Of a DNA stretch of 10,266 nucleotides, positions 1-5,197 are shown in pieces. The first letter of the stretch is position 1; each line of letters begins with the position of its first letter. Below the pieces are notes generated by a model. The model searched no databases. It worked only from the letters and a program-made list of their open reading frames with translations, and was not told where the DNA came from. The DNA comes from CAMCTV01 sp964420985 (GTDB lineage Bacteria; Bacteroidota; Bacteroidia; Flavobacteriales_D; Sanyastnellaceae): NCBI GenBank assembly GCA_964420985.1, contig CAYQUT010000046.1:1-10266 (forward strand), written 5' to 3'. A program made the translations under genes and the position numbers.

Positions 1-52
1 CCCGACCAGCTGATTACAAATCAGCTGCTCTGGCCAGCTGAGCTACACCGGC
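1..52 (-). tRNA. tRNA-Thr (anticodon TGU), 3' part cut off by the window edge
   Basis: Read on the minus strand, the gene starts with the acceptor strand GCCGGTG (46-52), followed by a D-arm with GCTCAGCTGG. Next comes a 5-bp anticodon stem GCTGA/TCAGC enclosing the 7-base loop TTTGTAA (14-20), which places anticodon TGT at 16-18 and makes it a threonine tRNA reading ACA. The variable loop and the first G residues of the T stem are visible; the remaining T arm and acceptor 3' strand lie beyond base 1. It is probably the first gene of a tRNA cluster running left, because in many Bacteroidota this neighbourhood continues with further tRNAs and tuf (family knowledge, not visible here). Confidence 0.95.
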
Positions 53-91
53 ATTTATCACTTTAAAAACGATCTATATTTCAAAGAACCT

Positions 92-112
92 CCCTTGACG
101 CAAAATCAAGGG
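92..112 (-). other. Hairpin at the predicted 5' end of the pre-tRNA-Thr leader
   Basis: The arms CCCTTGA (92-98) and TCAAGGG (106-112) are perfectly complementary around a 7-base loop. On the minus strand the hairpin begins almost exactly at the predicted transcription start of the tRNA promoter. It is followed by AGGTTCTTTG rather than a T-tract, so it does not look like an intrinsic terminator for xerC. A 5' protective or processing structure is an inference. Confidence 0.5.
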
Positions 113-115
113 GTG

Positions 116-146
116 CAAATGTAGTAATATTTTTTGTTTGTACAAA
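116..146 (-). promoter_or_regulatory. Bacteroidota-type promoter of the tRNA-Thr transcript
   Basis: On the minus strand a TTTG -33 element (143-146) is followed after 19 bp by TACATTTG (116-123), an exact TAnnTTTG -7 box. Transcription should start near 111-113, giving a pre-tRNA leader of about 60 nt. The -33 element lies inside a perfect 12-bp palindrome, GTTTGTACAAAC (136-147), just beyond the xerC stop codon. This is one of the two best promoter matches in the window. Confidence 0.75.
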
Positions 147-164
147 CTTCCAATGATTTTTTTT

Positions 165-1064
165 TTAATCATTTCTCGGATGCAATTTTTCATGCATTTG
201 TTTCAGCTTGGAAATACTAACATGGGTGTATACCTGGGTGGCAGCCAAACTGCTATGTCCCAAAATTTCTTTGATCACATTGAGGTCTGCTCCCTCATTC
301 AACATTTGTGTGGCAAATGTATGCCGAAGCAAGTGAGGACTGCGCTTTTGCTTGGTTGTAATTTTAGATAAAATGCCTTTCACCATAGGGTATATTTTCC
401 CCGCCGTCAGTGGACCTCCATCAACAGAAATGAATAAAGCTTCACGATTCCAATCCAACTTATTGATGCTGTCAAAATATTCTTTTTTTGACTGACAATA
501 CTCTTGAATTCTTCTCATCAAATCCGAATTGATGGGCACAATGCGCATTTTATTTCGTTTTCCCAACACCTTGATTTGTCCATTATAAGTATCCACATCA
601 TTGTTTTTCAATCCAATGATTTCAGCCCTTCTCAAACCCGTTTCATACAAAAACTGAACAATCAATTGAGCGGTATAATCTTTCCAATTTTCGAGCTGAG
701 CGCTGCTGTAGAATTGCTCCGTTTGATTTTGCTCCAAATATTCTGGAAGTCGTTTCTTTAATTTGGGTTTCTTGATTCCTTTGACGGGATTGTGATCAGC
801 CCATCCCCGCTTATTGGCATAACGAAAATACCCACTCACACTGGCCAACTTTCGGTGCAAGCTGGCAATCTCCAATTCTTGATCCATCCAATGGGCTATC
901 CATTGCCTTACGAACGTTGTTTTGATTTCCTTGTCCTCATTGGGAAATTCATTTTCATTGAGAAAACGCTCAAATTGGCGCAAATCTCGAACATAAGCTT
1001 CCACTGTGTGCGGCGATTGATGACGCTCCACCTCCAGATATTGCTTGAATTCATCGATTTGCAT
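165..1064 (-). CDS. xerC: Tyrosine recombinase XerC (site-specific, chromosome dimer resolution)
   Basis: A 299-residue protein of the normal length for XerC/XerD. The N-terminal SAM-like core-binding domain covers about residues 1-90, with typical SPHTVEAYVRDL and SVSGYFRYANKRG segments; the catalytic domain covers about 105-290. Visible catalytic residues are Arg145 (ETGLR), Lys169 (GKRNKMR), His244 and Arg247 (SPHLLRHTFATQML), His270 (LGHSSLAATQVYTHV) and nucleophile Tyr279. With its partner Xer protein and FtsK it would resolve chromosome dimers at dif in the cytoplasm. The ATG at 1064 directly follows a T9 tract that ends the hairpin downstream of rpsU, so there is no room for a Shine-Dalgarno site. 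XerC rather than XerD is chosen because of the rpsU neighbour, an arrangement common in this phylum. It looks like a housekeeping gene, not an integrase of a mobile element. Confidence 0.93.
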   Translation of the reverse strand: MQIDEFKQYLEVERHQSPHTVEAYVRDLRQFERFLNENEFPNEDKEIKTTFVRQWIAHWMDQELEIASLHRKLASVSGYFRYANKRGWADHNPVKGIKKPKLKKRLPEYLEQNQTEQFYSSAQLENWKDYTAQLIVQFLYETGLRRAEIIGLKNNDVDTYNGQIKVLGKRNKMRIVPINSDLMRRIQEYCQSKKEYFDSINKLDWNREALFISVDGGPLTAGKIYPMVKGILSKITTKQKRSPHLLRHTFATQMLNEGADLNVIKEILGHSSLAATQVYTHVSISKLKQMHEKLHPRND

Positions 1065-1093
1065 AAAAAAAAAGGGTAAGCAAAGCCTACCCT
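1065..1093 (-). terminator. Intrinsic terminator after rpsU, abutting the xerC start codon
   Basis: On the minus strand the arms AGGGTA (1088-1093) and TACCCT (1073-1078) pair. After one mismatch, GC/GC pairs close a 3-base AAA loop (1082-1084). Nine consecutive T residues (1065-1073) follow, and the next base is the A of the xerC ATG. This is a good rho-independent terminator for rpsU, but its position also makes it the xerC 5' leader. Confidence 0.65.
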
Positions 1094-1101
1094 CAAATAT
1101 A
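1094..1101 (-). promoter_or_regulatory. Candidate xerC -7 promoter box
   Basis: TATATTTG on the minus strand matches TAnnTTTG exactly and sits between the rpsU stop codon (1116) and the hairpin at 1073-1093. No TTG/TTTG is present 17-23 bp upstream, so the -33 element is missing or diverged. Predicted initiation near 1089-1091 would fall inside the first arm of the terminator hairpin. Confidence 0.4.
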
Positions 1102-1115
1102 ATTCAAATTAAGAA

Positions 1116-1307
1116 CTAAAGTTCTTCAGATTTCATTTTAGCCACATAAACAGCATGCTTGATCTCTTCTCTGCGCTTTACACTGAACTTGGTGTACTGC
1201 TGACGAGCTCTTAATTCTTTCACAACACCTGTCTTTTCAAATTTCTTCTTGAACTTCTTAAGTGCTCTATCGATGCTTTCGCCTTCTTTTACGGGTATAA
1301 TTAACAT
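1116..1307 (-). CDS. rpsU: 30S ribosomal protein bS21
   Basis: A 63-residue basic protein beginning MLIIPVKEGESIDRALKKFK and rich in Lys/Arg, the expected size and sequence type for bS21. The ATG at 1307 is chosen over a longer in-frame reading from 1340 because bS21 proteins of this phylum start MLI(I/V)PVK and because a promoter box (1328-1335) lies within the longer reading. Tyr54 is present (KHAVYVAKM); in the Flavobacterium johnsoniae ribosome a tyrosine of bS21 at this position helps hide the anti-Shine-Dalgarno tail of 16S rRNA (family knowledge). The leader is A-rich (AAAAAAAAGAAGC before ATG) without an extended Shine-Dalgarno, unlike the strong one described for rpsU in some Flavobacteriales. 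The gene lies between the pterin dehydratase and xerC on the same strand and has its own promoter and terminator. Confidence 0.95.
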   Translation of the reverse strand: MLIIPVKEGESIDRALKKFKKKFEKTGVVKELRARQQYTKFSVKRREEIKHAVYVAKMKSEEL

Positions 1308-1327
1308 GCTTCTTTTTTTTGAGAGTG

Positions 1328-1358
1328 CAAATATAGACAATGATTTTACAAATCCAAA
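1328..1358 (-). promoter_or_regulatory. Promoter of rpsU
   Basis: On the minus strand TTTG (1355-1358) is followed after 19 bp by TATATTTG (1328-1335), a full match to the Bacteroidota -33/-7 pattern. Initiation near 1323-1325 would give a leader of roughly 17 nt. It lies wholly between the stop codon of the pterin dehydratase (1364) and the rpsU ATG (1307). Confidence 0.75.
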
Positions 1359-1363
1359 TTTTT

Positions 1364-1597
1364 TTATTCTAAAATGGCATCAATGGCATGAGACATCTTT
1401 CTGTCTCTATCGGTTACCATCTCAGCGCCTTCCGTTGTGGACAATTCAATTCGTACGTAATTGTAGGCATTGAACCAGTTGGGGTGGTGATCCATGCGCT
1501 CTGCAATCAAGGCAACGCGCGTCATGAATGTGAACGCTTCTTGAAAGTCTTTGAATCTGAATTCTCGGACTAGTTTGTTGTCAATTTCTCTCCACAT
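1364..1597 (-). CDS. Short pterin-4a-carbinolamine dehydratase family protein
   Basis: A 77-residue protein of the PCD/DCoH family, which dehydrates 4a-hydroxytetrahydropterins in the cytoplasm to recycle the cofactor of aromatic amino acid hydroxylases. The family core is clear: a helix with AFTFMTRVALIAERMDHHPNW, then YNYVRIELSTTEG and VTDRDRKMSHAIDAI. The His pair (His37-His38), Trp41 and Asp65 of the PCD motif are present. The third motif position, normally His or Trp ten residues after the conserved Tyr (Tyr45), is Thr55 here, so activity is not certain. The protein lacks the ~20-25 N-terminal residues of the longer animal and proteobacterial members; short versions starting MW are, from memory, usual in Bacteroidota. 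No hydroxylase gene is nearby. A promoter box at 1614-1621 supports the ATG at 1597. Confidence 0.85.
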   Translation of the reverse strand: MWREIDNKLVREFRFKDFQEAFTFMTRVALIAERMDHHPNWFNAYNYVRIELSTTEGAEMVTDRDRKMSHAIDAILE

Positions 1598-1613
1598 AAT
1601 TGAAAGATTTAGT

Positions 1614-1641
1614 CAAATATACGTTTTTTATTGATTTACAA
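1614..1641 (-). promoter_or_regulatory. Promoter of the pterin dehydratase gene
   Basis: On the minus strand TTG (1639-1641) precedes TATATTTG (1614-1621) by 17 bp. Initiation near 1609-1611 gives a leader of about 13 nt. It is back to back with the promoter of the NlpC/P60 gene, whose TTTG lies at 1648-1651, but the core elements do not overlap. Confidence 0.6.
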
Positions 1642-1647
1642 TTATTT

Positions 1648-1681
1648 TTTGTCTGTTAACGAATCTCAAAGTTTATATTTT
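1648..1681 (+). promoter_or_regulatory. Candidate promoter of the NlpC/P60 gene
   Basis: TTTG (1648-1651) is followed after 22 bp by TATATTTT (1674-1681), which matches TAnnTTTG except at the last base. The start codon at 1688 is only six bases beyond the box, so the transcript would be leaderless or nearly so. It also argues against the longer in-frame reading from the TTG at 1631, which would run through the promoter. Confidence 0.45.
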
Positions 1682-1687
1682 CGCTGC

Positions 1688-2371
1688 ATGAATCGTGTTT
1701 GCACTTTAGCCGTTGTACCTCTGCGTGCGGAGCCTTCTGATAAGAGCGAAATCATCAGTCAGCTCTTGTTTGGAGAGTCGTTTTCTATCATTGAAAGCTT
1801 TGAGAAATGGAGTAAGATCAAAAGTGCCATTGATGGTTACAAGGGTTATGTGGATCACAAACAACTGGGTGAATCATTGGTTATAGAACCTCTTACAACA
1901 CCACTACCCTGCCCTGTTTTTCGTAACAATCGCTTTTATCCTGCCGGAAGCTATGTTCCGTTTGCCAATGAATATCCATCTTGGGACAACATTGAATCGT
2001 GCGCTTTATCTTTTCTGGGAACTCCCTATTTGTGGGGAGGTAGGACACATGCTGGAATTGACTGTTCCGGATTTACCCAAATCGTTTTTCGTTTAATGGG
2101 AATCAACCTTCCACGAGATGCTTATCAGCAGGCAGATTGCGGCGAAGTAGTCTCATTCATTGAAGAAACAAAAACTGGTGATGTTGCATTCTTTGACAAT
2201 GCAGAAGGAAAGATCATTCATGTTGGTATCCTTCTCAAAAAGGATGGTCAGCATTTTCCAAGTATCATTCATGCTTCGGGTGAGGTGCGATTGGATACGT
2301 TGGACAATGAGGGTATAAAAAAAGAAAACGGTGAGCAGTCTCACCGTTTAAGAGTCATCAAAAGGATGTAA
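1688..2371 (+). CDS. SH3b-NlpC/P60 cysteine peptidase (peptidoglycan-fragment endopeptidase)
   Basis: A 227-residue protein. An SH3b-like domain occupies about residues 5-65 (LRAEPSDKSEIISQLLFGE, then WSKIK and GYKGYVDHKQL). An NlpC/P60 domain covers about 100-225, with nucleophile Cys126 in GIDCSGF, His178 in HVGILL and the third polar residue His195 in IIHASG. The YLWGGRT and LPRDAYQQA segments are typical. It resembles the YkfC-type gamma-D-glutamyl-diamino acid endopeptidases that cut murein peptides during recycling. No signal peptide or lipobox is visible, which favours action in the cytoplasm on imported fragments. The ATG at 1688 is preferred to the TTG at 1631, whose 19 extra residues contribute nothing recognisable and overlap the promoter. 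The gene is divergent from the dehydratase and convergent with DUF1761, with 5 bp between stop codons. Confidence 0.9.
   Translation: MNRVCTLAVVPLRAEPSDKSEIISQLLFGESFSIIESFEKWSKIKSAIDGYKGYVDHKQLGESLVIEPLTTPLPCPVFRNNRFYPAGSYVPFANEYPSWDNIESCALSFLGTPYLWGGRTHAGIDCSGFTQIVFRLMGINLPRDAYQQADCGEVVSFIEETKTGDVAFFDNAEGKIIHVGILLKKDGQHFPSIIHASGEVRLDTLDNEGIKKENGEQSHRLRVIKRM
2317..2349 (-). terminator. Intrinsic terminator of the DUF1761 gene, inside the NlpC/P60 coding region
   Basis: A perfect 10-bp stem (arms 2326-2335 and 2340-2349, AAACGGTGAG/CTCACCGTTT) encloses a 4-base loop. On the minus strand it is followed by TTTTCTTTTTTT (2317-2328, the first T residues also pairing with the A residues of the stem), a good U-tract; on the plus strand no T-tract follows. 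It lies 28 bp past the DUF1761 stop codon and encodes part of the peptidase C-terminus (ENGEQSHRLRV) on the other strand. Confidence 0.75.
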
Positions 2372-2376
2372 ATTCT

Positions 2377-2886
2377 TTAAATGGCTATTGTATAAAATTG
2401 ACAAGCTAATCCTCCCATAACAGCTAAAGTCAGCGCCCAATAACCTACATGAATAAAAATGTATTTAAACGTTTTCTTTTCGAAAAGTGCATTTAATCCA
2501 ATGATGGGGAAAATAAAGAAAATGGCTGTAATGGTGCCGTGCAATGCGCCGTGCTTGAAGGTTCGATACTTCATACCGTAATCACGCACAAAGTCGTTGT
2601 AAAACTGTTGCACCACAGAACCATCTTTTCCAAAACCATCAGTTCCGTACAAGGTTGATACCATATGATACTGATGAATCACCAAGGATGGCATAAAGAA
2701 CATGATCATGACTCCGAAAACGTAGGAGAATAAAAGTATTTTCCAAAGTCCTGTGGGCGGATTGCCATCATCCACAAAACCAATTTCCTTTTTCCATGCC
2801 TTACCCAAAGCTTTATCGCTATACCAGATAAATCCGATTAAAAGTGGGGTCAAACCACCCAGCAGTGTTAATGTTAAATTATTCAT
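2377..2886 (-). CDS. DUF1761 family integral membrane protein
   Basis: A 169-residue protein of unknown function matching the DUF1761 pattern: an N-terminal membrane segment followed by WYSDKALGKAWKKE, and a later FKHGALHG motif before the third membrane segment. Four hydrophobic segments are apparent at about residues 5-22, 48-70, 117-133 and 142-165, so it is an inner-membrane protein. The loop between segments two and three (about 71-115) is polar and contains a Gly/Asp-rich stretch. It starts 41 bp after the TonB receptor stop codon on the same strand. A degenerate -7 box (TATCTTG, 2904-2910) with TTTG overlapping the receptor stop region (2931-2934) may give it its own promoter, though read-through is also possible. 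No function should be assigned. Confidence 0.8.
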   Translation of the reverse strand: MNNLTLTLLGGLTPLLIGFIWYSDKALGKAWKKEIGFVDDGNPPTGLWKILLFSYVFGVMIMFFMPSLVIHQYHMVSTLYGTDGFGKDGSVVQQFYNDFVRDYGMKYRTFKHGALHGTITAIFFIFPIIGLNALFEKKTFKYIFIHVGYWALTLAVMGGLACQFYTIAI

Positions 2887-2927
2887 TGAATCTGTTTTTT
2901 AGGCAAGATAAACAAACAAATTTTCGA

Positions 2928-5114
2928 TTACAAATTCAGATACAAGGAGAAGGTAATTGTTCTTGGTGAACCAGGTAACAAACCAGGGCCCGGGTATCCA
3001 CCTGAGCGGCGTGTTGCATAGTTGACATCCAACAAATTGTTCACATTCAATTGCGCTTGAAGGGCGTTTACAAAATTGTATTTCAAGGAGACATCCATCA
3101 AGTGATAAGCTGGAATTTTTCCGTTGGTTGCTTTTGCGTCCGATGGTTCTGTATTCAGAGCATCAGTGTATACAGAGGACACCCAATTGGAGGTCACCTG
3201 TGCTGAGCACTTCTTGTATGAGCCATTTAGACCTGCTCTATGGATGTAATTGGGTGCGTACTCAACGAAATTTCCTTGACGGTTTTTAGAGACATCCGTT
3301 ATGCTTGGATCGTTCCAAGAGGTATATTTCACATCCATGATGGAAAGTGCTGCCCAGACATTCAAAGACCAATGTTTATTGGGTAATCCCAAGCGATAGT
3401 CCAACAAGGCTTCAACACCTTTGTTTAAGGCATCGCCAATGTTGGTCACATAGCGTGTACCGTTCAATGTGTAATTGCCAATCTTATCTGCATACAACGT
3501 GTAATAACCTCCCAGTTGGTAATGCAATCTGCTCTTCATGACTTTCCCACGAATAAATGCGTCGATGTTGTATCCTTGCGCATCCTTCAAATCCGGATTG
3601 ATAACATCCGTTGTTGCTGCAGGGGTTAACTCTGAAAACAATGCAGGTCTAAAAGATCTGTTGTAATTTACAACAATTTCATTTTCAGGATTCAAATGGT
3701 ATTCCATTGCTGCCCCAAACAACAAAACATTGCGGTTTTTCTGTTGACGGCCTATTTCATAGTTCAAGCTATATTTTCCTTGAACTGTATTCTCCATGTA
3801 CTCATACCTGGCTCCAGGAATAAAAGTCACCTTGCCCAATTTGATAATCAACTCAGAAAATGCAGCGGCGTTTGTTGAAGAATAATCCAATTCACGTTCA
3901 AATACCCCTCCTTCTTTCAAGCTAAAATCTGCGTCCTCTCCATTATTTCCTTCAATGCTTTTAGCCCTATCCGTTGTTCCTTTGAATCCGCGTACCCCTC
4001 CACTCAGGCTCACTTTGTCATGAACAAAATGGGTATAACGCGATTCAAAAGACCAGTTGTTGTATAGATCCATATCCAATTGTCTATTGGCATACCCACT
4101 TGTTGGATCCCATTTGTCCTCAACGTCAATGCTCTTAACGAAACCAATGGAATTGCGCTCACCTCTCATATAACTCAATTTGTTAGACCAGAAGTGGTTT
4201 TCCTTCCTTTGAACCAGTGATAAACCAACCACCTGCCAATCCAAGTTGAACCAATTCCTGGTTCTGTTGGAGTATGTTTTATCTAACTGCCATTGGACAT
4301 CTGTGAGACCCCCGGGCTGTTGGGCTGTGGAGAAATGCTTGTTGTACAAAAAATCAACAGAAAAACCATTGCCCAAACTTCTTCCCAACTTCACCAAAGC
4401 GTTTTGGGTTTTGTAAGCGCTATTTTGTCTCCAACCATCCCCTTCGCGTTGTTGAATCCAAACGCCATACTTCCATTTGTTCTGTGAGCCAGAAACTCCA
4501 TGAAACATGCTTTGCGTATTGAAAGAGCCAATGGAATAGGCTCCTTGGTAGCCCCATTTTTTTTGAACGGGCTCTACCGTATTGTAATTCAAATAACCAC
4601 CAAATTGGGTTCCGTATGCCAAGGCACCTGCACCTTTAATCAATTGAATCCCAGCGATGAATTCTGTTGGTGGAGTATAATAAGCTTCTGGGTAACCCAT
4701 AGGATCAGAGGCGATGTCCATACCATCCATGCGCACATTCAAGTCCCAAGAGCGATTGGGAGACCAACCACGGGTAGCGATGGAAGTATTTAAACCTGAG
4801 CCATCACTTTCCCAAATGGTCATTCCAGGAACCTTCGCCATCCATTGACGGGCTGCGTTTCCCGTAGCGTCTACCTGAAGATTTTTAACCGTTACTTCAT
4901 AAGTTGATTTTCCGGCATAGACGATGCCCTCTTTCCATTCAGGAAGAAATTCGGTAGTGGCCTTTTTGGAGTAATCAAAGAATACCATGGGCTTGAGCAG
5001 GGTATCTCTTGTAATGCTCGAAGGAGGGAGAATACGGGGATGGGATTTGGGTTGAGCTAATGTAAGCGTTGTCACAGCACACGCTAACATTGATAGGGCA
5101 ATTGGTTTTATCAT
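2928..5114 (-). CDS. FecA-like TonB-dependent outer-membrane receptor
   Basis: A 728-residue protein. Residues 1-20 form a Sec signal peptide (IALSMLACAVTTLTLA, cleavage before Gln21). About 45 residues of linker follow, then a plug domain at about 68-182 with VPGMTIWESDGSG, TRGWSPNRSWDLNVRMDGM, IQLIKGAGALAYGTQFGGYLNY and TVEP. The rest is an amphipathic beta barrel with TonB_dep_Rec features such as PGARYEYMENTVQG, YNRSFRPALFSEL and NVNNLLDVNYATRRSGG, ending in a final strand TITFSLYLNL. It would import a ligand across the outer membrane using TonB energy. The plug is most like ferric-dicitrate/siderophore receptors, so iron uptake is a reasonable inference, but no FecI/FecR, periplasmic binding protein or SusD is adjacent. 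The N-terminal carboxypeptidase-like domain common in Bacteroidota receptors is absent. The substrate is unproven. Confidence 0.9.
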   Translation of the reverse strand: MIKPIALSMLACAVTTLTLAQPKSHPRILPPSSITRDTLLKPMVFFDYSKKATTEFLPEWKEGIVYAGKSTYEVTVKNLQVDATGNAARQWMAKVPGMTIWESDGSGLNTSIATRGWSPNRSWDLNVRMDGMDIASDPMGYPEAYYTPPTEFIAGIQLIKGAGALAYGTQFGGYLNYNTVEPVQKKWGYQGAYSIGSFNTQSMFHGVSGSQNKWKYGVWIQQREGDGWRQNSAYKTQNALVKLGRSLGNGFSVDFLYNKHFSTAQQPGGLTDVQWQLDKTYSNRTRNWFNLDWQVVGLSLVQRKENHFWSNKLSYMRGERNSIGFVKSIDVEDKWDPTSGYANRQLDMDLYNNWSFESRYTHFVHDKVSLSGGVRGFKGTTDRAKSIEGNNGEDADFSLKEGGVFERELDYSSTNAAAFSELIIKLGKVTFIPGARYEYMENTVQGKYSLNYEIGRQQKNRNVLLFGAAMEYHLNPENEIVVNYNRSFRPALFSELTPAATTDVINPDLKDAQGYNIDAFIRGKVMKSRLHYQLGGYYTLYADKIGNYTLNGTRYVTNIGDALNKGVEALLDYRLGLPNKHWSLNVWAALSIMDVKYTSWNDPSITDVSKNRQGNFVEYAPNYIHRAGLNGSYKKCSAQVTSNWVSSVYTDALNTEPSDAKATNGKIPAYHLMDVSLKYNFVNALQAQLNVNNLLDVNYATRRSGGYPGPGLLPGSPRTITFSLYLNL

Positions 5115-5138
5115 TATTTAGAATCTTTCTTGATAAAG

Positions 5139-5170
5139 CAAAGATTCAAAAATGGGGTTTCTCAAAACAA
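5139..5170 (-). promoter_or_regulatory. Candidate promoter of the TonB-dependent receptor
   Basis: On the minus strand TTG (5168-5170) is followed after 21 bp by AATCTTTG (5139-5146), one mismatch from TAnnTTTG. Initiation near 5134-5136 would leave a leader of about 21 nt before the ATG at 5114. Confidence 0.5.
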
Positions 5171-5188
5171 TACCACAAATGAGGTATT
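5169..5188. repeat. Small inverted repeat over the receptor -33 region (operator or weak terminator)
   Basis: The arms AATACC (5169-5174) and GGTATT (5183-5188) are perfectly complementary around 8 bp. The repeat lies 10 bp past the stop codon of the upstream T9SS protein and its proximal arm touches the receptor -33 element. As RNA on the minus strand it is followed by GTTTTG, a poor U-tract, so it could be a weak terminator of the upstream gene or an operator for the receptor; neither is demonstrated. Confidence 0.3.
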
Positions 5189-5197
5189 TCCTCTCTC

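Noticed and set aside
1..1064. Tyrosine recombinase next to a tRNA gene, as in an integrated element
   Set aside because: The protein has XerC length and motifs, sits beside rpsU as in many Bacteroidota chromosomes, and no att repeat of the tRNA 3' end or cargo genes are seen. The tRNA 3' end lies outside the window and points away from the recombinase.
1111..1126. Inverted repeat AAGAACT-AA-AGTTCTT across the rpsU stop codon
   Set aside because: The arms pair perfectly, but the 2-base loop makes a poor RNA hairpin, no T-tract follows, and part of it is constrained by coding sequence. The hairpin at 1073-1093 is a much better terminator.
1308..1340. N-terminal extension of bS21 to 74 residues
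   Set aside because: The extra 11 residues overlap the rpsU -7 box, and bS21 in this phylum starts at MLIIPVK.
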